64,000 nt of DNA from FW021-bin31 sp964647485 (GTDB taxonomy: Bacteria > Bacteroidota > Bacteroidia > Chitinophagales > Chitinophagaceae). The notes below the pieces were generated by a model that saw only the letters and a list, made by a program, of their open reading frames with translations, was not told the origin of the DNA and made no database searches. Location: positions 156,541 through 220,540 of the forward strand of contig CAZYHV010000001.1 of NCBI GenBank assembly GCA_964647485.1, read 5' to 3'. This document shows, one piece after another, positions 24,814-33,739 of this stretch (the first letter of the stretch is position 1; each line of letters starts with the position of its first letter). A program made the position numbers and the translations under genes.

Positions 24814-27378
24814 CTAAAATAAACTTCCTTGGGTACTATTATCTTCCTCTTCTTCCCTCTGCTCCTCTTCTTCATTTTCTTCCTCTTCAGGTTCTTCTTC
24901 CAGCAACTCTAGCCCCAAAAACCGTTTCTTATCAATCAGTTTATTGCCGAAAGCCTTCCATCCCATCACATCAACTATTTCGGTAAGATCAATTTCTTCT
25001 TCCTCCGCTTCCGATTTTTTCTTTCCACTCTGCAGTATAATTTTTGGATGCTTTTTCGTTGTTACTAGTTCGGGATAATTCCCCTTTCCTTCCTTAATAA
25101 AAATAAAACGTTGATTCTCTGTCTGCGTTTCTATACGAAAACGTTTTATACTATATTGCTTCTTCTCATCATCATAATAAATGGTAGTAATCACCCCTTC
25201 GGGATCAAATTTTTCTATTCCTATCAATTCATTCTGATCATACCGATTAGTCAGTTCATAAGTCGTCATTTCATAAGATCCATCCGAATAGAATGCAATA
25301 ACCTTATCATCATTTTCAAAAGCCCCTACATACATTCCATGTTCATCCGTATTCAACTTCCCGATAGTGTCATCAAACCAGATTTTTAAAGCACCTAATG
25401 TTGTTTTGCCGGCTTCTTTAAATCGTATATTTCTCACCGGATATTTTGTCACCTGATTTCCTTTCGATCCTCGACCTTTAATAGATATCTCTTCAAAATA
25501 GAAATCAAAATTTTTCTTTCTGGCTTTACAAGACGGGCTCAATAAAACATTAACCACCTCTGCTTCTCCATTAGGATTAGCTGTAAAATAAAGAACCTTG
25601 GACTTTTTATTTTTCCCTGCTAAAAGATATTCTCTATCTCGTGTAACACTCTTAACATTAAACCGCTTCGCATAAGTAATTCCTGATTTCCCATCTCTAT
25701 AAATCATATTATAGGTCATTCTCTCATCCCCCTTCCTAAAGACCGTTGCATAAAGAATTTGCTTCCCTATAAACACTTTATCCGCCACTTTGACCACTTT
25801 CATTGTTCCATTTTTGGTAAAAACAATAATATTATCAAGATCAGAGCATTCGCAAACGAACGTATCTTTCTTCAATGAAGTACCAATGAAACCATCTGCC
25901 GCATTCATATATAATTTAGTATTGGCTACTGCTACCTGACGGGCCTTAATCGTTTCTATGCTACGTATTTCTGTTTTTCTCTCTCGTCCCTTCCCATATT
26001 TTTTCAAAAGGTTTTTATAATAGGCAACCGCAAAATCCACCAAATGAGCCAGATCATATTCTACCTGTTCAATTCCTTCTTCTACCCCTTTAATATGCTC
26101 ATCTGCTCTAAAACTGTCGTATTTTGAGATCCTCTTAATTTTAATCTCAGTCAATTTAATAATATCCTCTTGTGTAATGGTTCTTTTAAATAATTTTTTA
26201 TAGGGATCTAAACCTTTATCAATGGCTGTAAGCACCCCTTCCCAAGTGGTTTCTTCCTCAATATCTCTATAAATTCTCTTTTCAATAAATATTTTTTCGA
26301 GTGAAGAATAGTGCCAATCTTCTTGTAATTCATGAAGTTTAATTTCCAATTCCTTTTTAAGCAGTCCTTTTGTGTGTTCTACTGAAAGTTTCAAAAGATC
26401 TTTAACACTTAAAAAATGGGGTTGATCGTCCATAATCACACAAGCATTCGGGGAAATGGAAACTTCGCAGTTAGTAAACGCATACAAGGCGTCCACTGTA
26501 ATATCAGGTGAAACTCCGGAAGGTAGTTGGATTTCAATCTCAATATTTTCGGCAGTGTTATCCACCACCTTTTTAATTTTAATCTTTCCGGAATTATTCG
26601 CTTTTGTGATAGAATCAATCAAATGAGTAGTCGTCACTCCATAAGGCGTATCTTTTACCAATAAAGTCTTTTTATCTTTTATTTCGATGTGAGCGCGAGC
26701 TTTTATTTTCCCACCTCTTTTTCCGTCATTATATTCTTCCACATCTATAATTCCTCCTGTAGGAAAATCAGGATATAAATTGAACCGTTTGTTTTTCAAA
26801 TGCTTGATAGAAGCCTCTATTAATTCACAGAAGTTATGAGGTAATATTTTTGTAGATAAGCCGACGGCAATACCTTCTACCCCTTGTGCCAAGACCAGAG
26901 GAAATTTCATTGGAAGGGTCAATGGTTCCTTTTTACGACCATCGTAACTTAACTGCCAGGGAGTTGTTTTAGGATTAAAGGCGACCTCCAAAGCAAATTT
27001 AGAGAGTCGCGCTTCAATATAACGAGAAGCTGCTGCTGAATCTCCTGTTCGGTTATCTCCCCAATTCCCCTGAGTCTCTATAAGCAAATCCTTTTGACCC
27101 AATCCTACAATAGCATCGCCGATAGGTGCATCTCCATGAGGATGATACTGCATGGTCTGCCCAATAATATTGGCTACTTTATTAAATCGACCATCATCCA
27201 TTTCTTTCATGGCATGAAGGATTCTTCTTTGCACAGGCTTCAATCCGTCTTCAACAGCCGGAACTGCACGATCCAATATAACATAAGAGGCATAATCAAT
27301 AAACCAGTCTTCATACAATCCCTTTACCGAGGTATCGGATGGAAGCTCCGGGTTATTTTCCAGATTTTCTTCACTCAT
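24814..27378 (-). CDS. parC: DNA topoisomerase IV subunit A (ParC/GyrA-like)
   Basis: 854 aa type IIA topoisomerase cleavage subunit. The catalytic tyrosine is Y120 in AAASRYIEARLSKFA. The quinolone-pocket helix region is YHPHGDAPIGDAIVGLGQ. The sequence ASYVILDRAVPAVEDGLKPVQRRIL is the standard start of the winged-helix domain. The C-terminal beta-pinwheel is divergent and ends in a long Glu-rich tail (about 820-854). Lack of a clear GyrA box and overall similarity to the Bacteroidota ParC group favour topo IV over gyrase. parE is not adjacent. Confidence 0.88.
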   Translation of the reverse strand: MSEENLENNPELPSDTSVKGLYEDWFIDYASYVILDRAVPAVEDGLKPVQRRILHAMKEMDDGRFNKVANIIGQTMQYHPHGDAPIGDAIVGLGQKDLLIETQGNWGDNRTGDSAAASRYIEARLSKFALEVAFNPKTTPWQLSYDGRKKEPLTLPMKFPLVLAQGVEGIAVGLSTKILPHNFCELIEASIKHLKNKRFNLYPDFPTGGIIDVEEYNDGKRGGKIKARAHIEIKDKKTLLVKDTPYGVTTTHLIDSITKANNSGKIKIKKVVDNTAENIEIEIQLPSGVSPDITVDALYAFTNCEVSISPNACVIMDDQPHFLSVKDLLKLSVEHTKGLLKKELEIKLHELQEDWHYSSLEKIFIEKRIYRDIEEETTWEGVLTAIDKGLDPYKKLFKRTITQEDIIKLTEIKIKRISKYDSFRADEHIKGVEEGIEQVEYDLAHLVDFAVAYYKNLLKKYGKGRERKTEIRSIETIKARQVAVANTKLYMNAADGFIGTSLKKDTFVCECSDLDNIIVFTKNGTMKVVKVADKVFIGKQILYATVFRKGDERMTYNMIYRDGKSGITYAKRFNVKSVTRDREYLLAGKNKKSKVLYFTANPNGEAEVVNVLLSPSCKARKKNFDFYFEEISIKGRGSKGNQVTKYPVRNIRFKEAGKTTLGALKIWFDDTIGKLNTDEHGMYVGAFENDDKVIAFYSDGSYEMTTYELTNRYDQNELIGIEKFDPEGVITTIYYDDEKKQYSIKRFRIETQTENQRFIFIKEGKGNYPELVTTKKHPKIILQSGKKKSEAEEEEIDLTEIVDVMGWKAFGNKLIDKKRFLGLELLEEEPEEEENEEEEQREEEEDNSTQGSLF

Positions 27379-27383
27379 TAATA

Positions 27384-27391
27384 CAAAAATA
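27384..27391 (-). promoter_or_regulatory. -7 box of parC
   Basis: TATTTTTG on the minus strand, five bases ahead of the parC ATG. Confidence 0.5.
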
Positions 27392-27486
27392 TTTTATATG
27401 ATAATAACAGAGCAAATATAAATATTTTCATACAGTCTGCGCTATAGAATAGGACGATTCTATGTTTTAAAAAGAAAGCACATTTC

Positions 27487-28188
27487 CTATTCAGCTTTCT
27501 TACTGAATCTTGTTGCTTGAAATTTAATTTCCTGAACGCCTTTTATCTCCTTTAGCGCATCCAGCAGTTTAGGCCAGTCTTTTTTATTCACTCCTTTGGC
27601 CAGGATAATATCTATTGAATTTACGGAAGATTTATCACTTTGTTGGATATCCATCCTGACCACTTTCAGCTTTAATTTACTAAACGTATGGTCAATTTGA
27701 TCAAAAGATGTTTTTCTGTCGATAACGATTGTAAATTCTTTACTTTTATTTCGAAGGATAAAAAGTTTTTCTAGGGGTTTTACCAGTGCCAAGATAACGA
27801 CTGCAATCACCGTTGTCACTACGCCAGGAATATATAGTCCGCTCCCGATAGCCAGACCGATTCCTGCTACGGTCCAAAGTCCGGCAGCTGTTGTTAACCC
27901 CCTAATCACATTATGTCGGAGATATAGAATTGTTCCTGCGCCTAAAAATCCTATACCACTCACCACCTGTGCCGCTACACGCGAAGGATCCAAAACAATC
28001 CGATCCTTACTTATGACATCAAAAAAGCCATAAGTTGATACAATAAGAATCAATGCACTGCCTACACAAACCAACATATGTGTCCGGAGCCCCGCCACCC
28101 AGTCATGGCGCTCTCTTTCCAACCCTACAATACTACCTAATAATGCAGCAACAACAAGTCTTATGATCATTTCTTCAGTACTCAGCAT
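27487..28188 (-). CDS. MgtC/SapB-family membrane protein
   Basis: 233 aa. The N-terminal membrane domain of about five helices has the family signature LLGSIVGLERERHDWVAGLRTHMLVCVGSALI and VVSGIGFLGAGTIL. A cytosolic C-terminal domain of about 80 residues, ACT-like in related proteins, follows. MgtC modulates F-ATP synthase and growth in low magnesium in Salmonella; the role in Bacteroidota is not established. It has its own TAACTTTG promoter box (28214-28221) and follows aroC by 44 bp in the same direction. Confidence 0.88.
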   Translation of the reverse strand: MLSTEEMIIRLVVAALLGSIVGLERERHDWVAGLRTHMLVCVGSALILIVSTYGFFDVISKDRIVLDPSRVAAQVVSGIGFLGAGTILYLRHNVIRGLTTAAGLWTVAGIGLAIGSGLYIPGVVTTVIAVVILALVKPLEKLFILRNKSKEFTIVIDRKTSFDQIDHTFSKLKLKVVRMDIQQSDKSSVNSIDIILAKGVNKKDWPKLLDALKEIKGVQEIKFQATRFSKKAE

Positions 28189-28213
28189 AGCCGGATATTT
28201 CTACTTTCTATTC

Positions 28214-28221
28214 CAAAGTTA
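28214..28221 (-). promoter_or_regulatory. -7 box of mgtC-like gene
   Basis: TAACTTTG on the minus strand, 25 bases before the ATG, inside the aroC-mgtC gap. Confidence 0.5.
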
Positions 28222-28232
28222 ATGGAATTTCT

Positions 28233-29225
28233 TCACTTCCAAACACGACCTCTCTGTTGTTCTAACATCAATAAATCGGCCAAAACAAGAGCCGTTACGG
28301 CTTCTAATACCACAGGGACACGAAGCGCAATGCATAAATCATGGCGACCTACCACACGAAAAGACTCTACTTCTCCGGTTTCCTTATTCAACGTTTCTTG
28401 TTTTTGAGGAGTAGAAGATGTCGGTTTTACAGCTATTCTAAATACCAGTGGATTCCCGTTGGATATTCCTCCAACCACTCCTCCGGCATGATTTGTTTTC
28501 GTTTTTCCTTCCGTATTTATAATCGCATCATTATGATCAGCACCAAACATCTTTGCAGCGGCAAATCCGGTACCGAATTCAATTCCTCTAATGGCAGGAA
28601 TAGCCATGACCGCATGTGCTAAAAGAGATTCTACAGAGTCAAAGAAAGGCTCTCCCAATCCTATAGGAAGGCCTTCTACTTTACATTCCACAATGCCCCC
28701 GGCAGAATCTTTTGCCTTAATGGCTTTTTTCAATCCTTCTTCCGGATCTTTTTCTCCGGCCACCTCTGTCAAATAAGCTTCGACCTTCAAGTTATTCAAT
28801 ATTTTCTTGGCAATCACTCCGGCGGCTACTAAACATACAGTTAACCGACCTGAGAAGTGACCTCCCCCCCTATAATCCTCAAAACCACCATATTTCTCAG
28901 AGGCTACAAAGTCAGCATGTCCCGGACGAGGGAAAGCTCTTAATTTGCTATAATCTTTCGACCGTGTATTGGTATTTTCAAAAAGAATCGTAATCGGTGC
29001 CCCAGTCGTATGACCGTCAAATATTCCTGACTTAAAAATAGGAATATCCGGTTCTTTTCTGGGTGTTCCTCCCTTTTTTCCGCCCTGTCTTCTCTTTAAA
29101 TCGGGCATAAAATCCTCAACTTCAAAAGGGAGACCGGCAGGACAACCATCTATATTAATTCCTACACTTTCTCCATGAGATTCTCCAAATATATGGACTC
29201 TAAAGAGTCTTCCAAAAGTATTCAT
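28233..29225 (-). CDS. aroC: Chorismate synthase
   Basis: 330 aa. It makes chorismate from EPSP with reduced FMN, the last shikimate-pathway step. The signatures GESHGESVGINIDGCPAGLP at the N-terminus, RPGHADFVASEKYGG near 100 and GRHDLCIALRVPVVLEA near 300 are all present. It is the last gene of the aromatic operon, seven bases after aroA. The length is slightly under that of the E. coli enzyme but no conserved block is missing. Confidence 0.97.
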   Translation of the reverse strand: MNTFGRLFRVHIFGESHGESVGINIDGCPAGLPFEVEDFMPDLKRRQGGKKGGTPRKEPDIPIFKSGIFDGHTTGAPITILFENTNTRSKDYSKLRAFPRPGHADFVASEKYGGFEDYRGGGHFSGRLTVCLVAAGVIAKKILNNLKVEAYLTEVAGEKDPEEGLKKAIKAKDSAGGIVECKVEGLPIGLGEPFFDSVESLLAHAVMAIPAIRGIEFGTGFAAAKMFGADHNDAIINTEGKTKTNHAGGVVGGISNGNPLVFRIAVKPTSSTPQKQETLNKETGEVESFRVVGRHDLCIALRVPVVLEAVTALVLADLLMLEQQRGRVWK

Positions 29226-29232
29226 TCTTATT

Positions 29233-30504
29233 TTATTTCGTTACTGCTAATGCTTGTACCTTCCCGTTTAGCTTTTGCCAATGTCTCCAAAACTCGGGAT
29301 AAGATTTGTTTACGGCTTCTGCCACTTCAATTTTCACCGGTCCATCTGCATTGATAGCAGCAGTAGCGCAAGCCATTGCTATACGATGATCATGATGAGA
29401 ATGCACATCTGCTTTTTTAATTCCTGAGCCTCCATGTACCAACATCTCATTCCCTTTAATTTCAATTTTAATTCCCATCTTCGCAAATTCTTCCTTTAAA
29501 GTAGCTCCCCGATCACTCTCTTTATGTTTTAGACGTTTGACTCCCTTTATTTTCGTTACTCCTTTACAATTTGCCGCCAAAGCAACCAAAGGCGGGAATA
29601 GATCCGGACAGTCCGTTGCATCAAAATCAAAAGGTTTGAGTTGATCTTTTTCTACCACAATAGCAAACATGCCCTTCATTACTTTTCCTCCTGCCTTTTG
29701 TATCGCTTCTAAAATAGCTTTATCTGATTGTGTAGAAAGCACATTCAAATTATCAACTTCAACCTGTCCTCCTACGGCGCCGGCTACCAATAAGAATGCA
29801 GCACCACTCCAGTCTCCTTCCACCATATAATCTCTAGCTCTATAGGAGCGCAAAGCACCAAAATGAAATTTCTCCAGATTTTCATGTTCCACGGTAATCC
29901 CAAAATATTCCATAATACTCAGGGTCAGCTCAATATAGGGCTTACTGGTCAAATTTTTTACGGTAATCGTTTTTTGTTCTGCTGCAGCACCATAAGCCAT
30001 AAGAAGTCCGGTAAGAAATTGAGAACTCAGCGAACCATCTATAGTAATATCTTTGGGTTGAAGAGGTCCTTTTATCGTGAGAGGAGGTCGACCATTCGTC
30101 GTTTTGCAACTCACTCCTAATTCAGGTAATACTTTCTCAAAAAAGTGTACAGGTCTCTTTTTCAGACTCCCTTCTCCTACGATGGTGATTTCTTTGTCGC
30201 TCAAAGCTGCAATAGGGGTAAACATGCGAATCCCTAATCCTGATTCTCCACAATTTATAGTCGTATTCTCAGGTTCAATTCCCTGTCCTTTTATCCCCAC
30301 TTTTTTTTGACTAAAATCTACCTCAGCGCCTAATGCTTCGGCTACCTTAAGAGCAGCAACGCAATCATTACTGACGCCGGGATTGGTAATAATACTATTT
30401 CCTCTGGCCATCAATGCAGCTGCTACAGCACGCTGCATTGCACTCTTCGAAGGGTTTACCGGGACTCTTCCTTCAATTTTTCCCGGTGATATAACAACAT
30501 CCAT
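29233..30504 (-). CDS. aroA: 3-phosphoshikimate 1-carboxyvinyltransferase (EPSP synthase)
   Basis: 423 aa. It joins shikimate 3-phosphate and PEP. Visible motifs are the N-terminal NPSKSAMQRAVAAALMARG, the PEP-site GESGLGIRMFTPIAAL and the C-terminal HKESDRGATLKEEFAKMGI and HDHRIAMACA. It uses GE at the PEP loop rather than the GNAGTA of E. coli, as in many Bacteroidota and class II-like enzymes. It sits four bases after aroB. Confidence 0.95.
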   Translation of the reverse strand: MDVVISPGKIEGRVPVNPSKSAMQRAVAAALMARGNSIITNPGVSNDCVAALKVAEALGAEVDFSQKKVGIKGQGIEPENTTINCGESGLGIRMFTPIAALSDKEITIVGEGSLKKRPVHFFEKVLPELGVSCKTTNGRPPLTIKGPLQPKDITIDGSLSSQFLTGLLMAYGAAAEQKTITVKNLTSKPYIELTLSIMEYFGITVEHENLEKFHFGALRSYRARDYMVEGDWSGAAFLLVAGAVGGQVEVDNLNVLSTQSDKAILEAIQKAGGKVMKGMFAIVVEKDQLKPFDFDATDCPDLFPPLVALAANCKGVTKIKGVKRLKHKESDRGATLKEEFAKMGIKIEIKGNEMLVHGGSGIKKADVHSHHDHRIAMACATAAINADGPVKIEVAEAVNKSYPEFWRHWQKLNGKVQALAVTK

Positions 30505-30508
30505 GTGT

Positions 30509-31555
30509 TTATTCTACTAGTTTTTTTTCAATAAATTGATTCAACAGCTCAGACAAGCCGGAAAGTGGAATAGGTCTGATTTCAGCCTTTCCTATTTTCT
30601 TCAACAGGATAAAATGGATAACCTCTCTTTCTCGCTTCTTATCCATCACAAACAGCTTCTCAATATCCTCTGGAGCACTCCCAATGGTTACCGGTAAATG
30701 ATAGCCCTGTAATAACCGCCTGATCCTTTCTACTACATCATCCTTCAAACCGGTCATGACCGTAGAAAATTGTGCTGCAATAACCATCCCTTTTGCAACA
30801 GCCTGCCCATGGGGAATTTTTTCCAATTTTTCAACAGCATGACCGACCGTGTGCCCAAAATTCAATAGCCGACGCAATCCTCCTTCAAATTCATCTTCCT
30901 TTACAATCTTTGATTTGATCTCTGCAGATCGACGAACCAAATACCCAATGACCTCTTTATCTCTCTGCAATGCCTTTTCCTTATTTTTCTCTAAGTAGTC
31001 AAAAAGCATGTTGTCCGAAAAACAAGCATATTTAATAATTTCTGCAAATCCATTAAACAAATCCTGTTCCTCTAAGGTATCCAATAAATGGTAATCAAAC
31101 AACAAAAAATCAGGCTGGCGGATGACGCCCAATATATTTTTGTATTTCCCATAATTCACCCCATTTTTTCCTCCAATAGACGCATCTACCTGAGCAAGTA
31201 AGGTTGTGGGTACAAAACCATAGGAAATACCACGCAGATAGACACTTCCCACAAAACCGGTCAAATCTGTAACTACCCCCCCTCCAATTCCAACTAACCT
31301 TGTTTTTCGATCCGCCTGCATCGCAATTAACTCATCAATCACTTTTTGAAAACAAGGTAATAATTTACTCTCTTCGGCTCCTTTGACAACAATTTTTCTC
31401 CATCCTTCCAATTTCTCGGCATGCAAATGATTTACTTTATCATCTACAATCAATATCGTTCGGTCGATATCAGTGTATTCCGAAAGATTGGAAAGAGAAG
31501 CATCAAAGAAGTAATTGACGGCTTTCCCCGAAAAAACATATTGTTGATGTTCCAC
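30509..31555 (-). CDS. aroB: 3-dehydroquinate synthase
   Basis: 348 aa. It converts DAHP to 3-dehydroquinate using NAD and a divalent metal. The NAD-binding glycine motif is GIGGGVVTDLTGFVGSVYLRG, and the substrate region is QVDASIGGKNGVNYGKYKN. The metal ligands include the His in RLLNFGHTVGHAVEKL. It lies 20 bp after the DAHP synthase gene and four bases before aroA. aroD, aroE and aroK are not in the window. Confidence 0.96.
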   Translation of the reverse strand: MEHQQYVFSGKAVNYFFDASLSNLSEYTDIDRTILIVDDKVNHLHAEKLEGWRKIVVKGAEESKLLPCFQKVIDELIAMQADRKTRLVGIGGGVVTDLTGFVGSVYLRGISYGFVPTTLLAQVDASIGGKNGVNYGKYKNILGVIRQPDFLLFDYHLLDTLEEQDLFNGFAEIIKYACFSDNMLFDYLEKNKEKALQRDKEVIGYLVRRSAEIKSKIVKEDEFEGGLRRLLNFGHTVGHAVEKLEKIPHGQAVAKGMVIAAQFSTVMTGLKDDVVERIRRLLQGYHLPVTIGSAPEDIEKLFVMDKKREREVIHFILLKKIGKAEIRPIPLSGLSELLNQFIEKKLVE

Positions 31556-31575
31556 TTTTAAAAATTTAGTTTTTA

Positions 31576-32667
31576 TTATTCTTCCTCATTCATTACCCGA
31601 TTCTGCCTATTGATAGACTCGATGTGTACTGCATCAAAGAATTTAGCAACAAATTTCTCTGTCAATCCTAATTTTTCCCCTTTTTCAACTGCCTTTTCAA
31701 GAATTTCATTCCATCTATTGGTTTGAAGAATAGTAATATCATTTTCTTTTTTATATTCTCCAATTTTTTCGGCTACTTTCATTCTATTTCCCAACAAAGT
31801 CATCAATTCATCATCGATGTGGTTGATTTGTTCTCTATATTTAGCTAATGCATCCAAAAATTCCTCCTTATGTTTTGCCTCATGACGCCAAACAATTTCA
31901 TCCATCATTTCTCCTAGTTGTTCCGGAGTAATCTGTTGTTTAGCATCACTCCATGCTTTATCCGGATCAATATGAGATTCTAACATTAATCCGTCAAAAT
32001 CCAAATCGATTGCTTTCTGTGCTACTTCCAAAAGCGTATCTCTACGACCACAGATATGGCTCGGATCACAAATAATAGGCAAGTCCGGCATTTGTCTTTT
32101 CAATTCAATGGGGATATGCCACATGGGAGCATTTCTATAATCGGTATTTCCAAAATTGGAAAAACCGCGATGTATGACTCCTAATTGTTTCACACCGGAT
32201 TTTTCAACTCTTTCCAGCCCGCCCAGCCAGAGATTAAGATCCGGGTTAATCGGATTCTTGACTAATACCGGGACATCCACCCCTTTTAAGGCATCAGCTA
32301 CTTCCTGAATAGAGAAAGGATTTACTGTAGTTCGTGCCCCAATCCATAAGATATCGGCCTTATGGGCTAAAGCGGCTTCAACATGTTTCCCGGTAGCTAC
32401 TTCTATCGTAAAAGGTAGTCCGGTGATTTCTCTTGCTTTTTCTAACCAGGGAAGTCCTACTCTGCCAATACCTTCAAAATTACCCGGCTTTGTACGAGGT
32501 TTCCATATTCCGGCACGAAGCATATCTACTTTCCCGGTTTTTGCCAGCCGAATAGCTGTATCCAATACCTGAAGTTCCGTTTCTGCACTACAAGGACCGG
32601 AAATAACAATAGGCTTCTTGTTTTTCATTTTTTCCCAAACGGTCTGTGCTGTTGCTGTTTTTTCCAT
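31576..32667 (-). CDS. aroF: Bifunctional DAHP synthase-chorismate mutase
   Basis: 363 aa from the ATG at 32667. The N-terminal barrel (about 10-255) is a type I-beta (KDO8P-synthase-like) DAHP synthase: ISGPCSAETELQVLDTA, MLRAGIWKPRTKPGNFEG and CDPSHICGRRDTL. The C-terminal helical AroQ-type chorismate mutase (about 270-350) contains INHIDDELMTLLGNRMKVAEKIGEYKKE. It links pathway entry to the Phe/Tyr branch, and the mutase domain often mediates feedback control. A longer TTG start would run through the repeat at 32689-32709 and is rejected. A 229-bp gap with the octamer array separates it from tyrA. Confidence 0.93.
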   Translation of the reverse strand: MEKTATAQTVWEKMKNKKPIVISGPCSAETELQVLDTAIRLAKTGKVDMLRAGIWKPRTKPGNFEGIGRVGLPWLEKAREITGLPFTIEVATGKHVEAALAHKADILWIGARTTVNPFSIQEVADALKGVDVPVLVKNPINPDLNLWLGGLERVEKSGVKQLGVIHRGFSNFGNTDYRNAPMWHIPIELKRQMPDLPIICDPSHICGRRDTLLEVAQKAIDLDFDGLMLESHIDPDKAWSDAKQQITPEQLGEMMDEIVWRHEAKHKEEFLDALAKYREQINHIDDELMTLLGNRMKVAEKIGEYKKENDITILQTNRWNEILEKAVEKGEKLGLTEKFVAKFFDAVHIESINRQNRVMNEEE

Positions 32668-32688
32668 GTTTTGAATTGTTAAATGGTT

Positions 32689-32709
32689 ACCCTTCGACAA
32701 GCTCAGGGT
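32689..32709. repeat. CCCTTCGACAAGCTCAGGG-type palindromic element
   Basis: ACCCTTCGACAAGCTCAGGG followed by T, an interrupted palindrome whose outer ACCCT/AGGGT arms pair. I recognise CCTTCGACAAGCTCAGG as a short element scattered in many bacterial genomes. It lies 21 bp ahead of the DAHP synthase ATG and 52 bp from the octamer array. Confidence 0.7.
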
Positions 32710-32760
32710 GAAAATGGTTTAATTGTTTGATGATTATATAGTTATATGGTTAAAATTATT

Positions 32761-32896
32761 GACTATCTGACTATTCGACTATCTGACTATTCGACTAATT
32801 GACTATTCGACTATCTGACTATCTGACTATCTGACTAATTGACTATTCGACTAAAAGACTAATTGACTAGTTGACTAGTTGACTAGTTGACGATCC
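32761..32896 (+). repeat. Octamer array inside the aromatic operon: 17 units of GACTAnnn
   Basis: Sixteen perfect GACTA units plus a final GACGATCC, with an exact 8-bp step from 32761 to 32896. The triplets are TCT, TTC, ATT, GTT and AAA. The last unit directly abuts the tyrA stop codon (32897-32899). On the operon's coding strand the unit reads TAGTC, as in the big array. Four possible decayed octamers (32729-32760) precede it in register. Confidence 0.95.
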
Positions 32897-33739
32897 TCAC
32901 TCAATAATCTTCTTAATTTCATTTGCCTTTTCAATGAGTTCATAAAATTCTTTTTCATCATGGTCTATCAACATTTGTTTCATTTTTTTAAGTTGAAAAA
33001 TCATTTCATATAAAACGTCCAACACATTGTATCGATTTTCCATAAAAATAGGCGCCCACATGGCCGGCGAACTTTTAGCCAAGCGAACGGTAGATTCAAA
33101 CCCTCCGCTTGCAAGCTCAAAGATACGGTCTTCTTCTTTCTCTTTTTCCAGAACGGTCAATGCTAAGGCAAAAGAACTGATATGAGAGATATGAGATACA
33201 TAGGCAGCATGCACATCATGATCTGAGGCATTCATATAAATCACCTTCATATCCAACAACTTATACATATCTTCTACCAAGGTTACCGCATCCGTATCAC
33301 TTTCTTCTTGATTACAAAGTACCACACATTTTTTTTCAAAAAGTCCGCTTATTGCAGCTTCCGGACCTGAATATTCCGTACCTGCCATAGGATGTGTAGC
33401 AACAAAACGTCTTCTCATCGGATGGTTTTCAATCTTCTGTAAAAAAGCCCCTTTGGTAGAGCCTACATCTATAACAACTTGTTGCTTGTTAATCCTATCT
33501 AATATTTTCGGTAGCAAAGCGTCATAAGCGCTCATGGGCACCGCCAAAATAATGAGATCAGCCTGTTCGACAGCAATATCGAATGTCGATTTCTCGTCAA
33601 TCAATCCTAATGCAATGGCTTTGTCCATACTTTTTTCAGTACGACTCACTCCTATTACCTTATCGGCAAATCCTTTTTCTTTTAAAGAAATGGCCAGTGA
33701 ACCACCAATTAGTCCTATTCCGATTACTGTAACTACCAT
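32897..33739 (-). CDS. tyrA: Prephenate dehydrogenase
   Basis: 280 aa. It oxidises prephenate to 4-hydroxyphenylpyruvate for tyrosine. The N-terminal Rossmann motif is VIGIGLIGGSLAISLKEKG. The catalytic His region is FVATHPMAGTEYSGPEAA, with HISHISSFALAL later. There is no fused chorismate mutase or ACT domain. The start codon overlaps the aminotransferase stop by one base, so translation is coupled. The stop is followed without a gap by the octamer array. Confidence 0.94.
   Translation of the reverse strand: MVVTVIGIGLIGGSLAISLKEKGFADKVIGVSRTEKSMDKAIALGLIDEKSTFDIAVEQADLIILAVPMSAYDALLPKILDRINKQQVVIDVGSTKGAFLQKIENHPMRRRFVATHPMAGTEYSGPEAAISGLFEKKCVVLCNQEESDTDAVTLVEDMYKLLDMKVIYMNASDHDVHAAYVSHISHISSFALALTVLEKEKEEDRIFELASGGFESTVRLAKSSPAMWAPIFMENRYNVLDVLYEMIFQLKKMKQMLIDHDEKEFYELIEKANEIKKIIE

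Noticed and set aside
24633..24875. 80-aa minus-strand ORF
   Set aside because: It runs through the tRNA-Leu gene and the parC 3' end; it is a shadow.
32668..32700. TTG start for the DAHP synthase gene
   Set aside because: It would place part of a dispersed palindromic repeat in the coding region; the ATG at 32667 fits the family.
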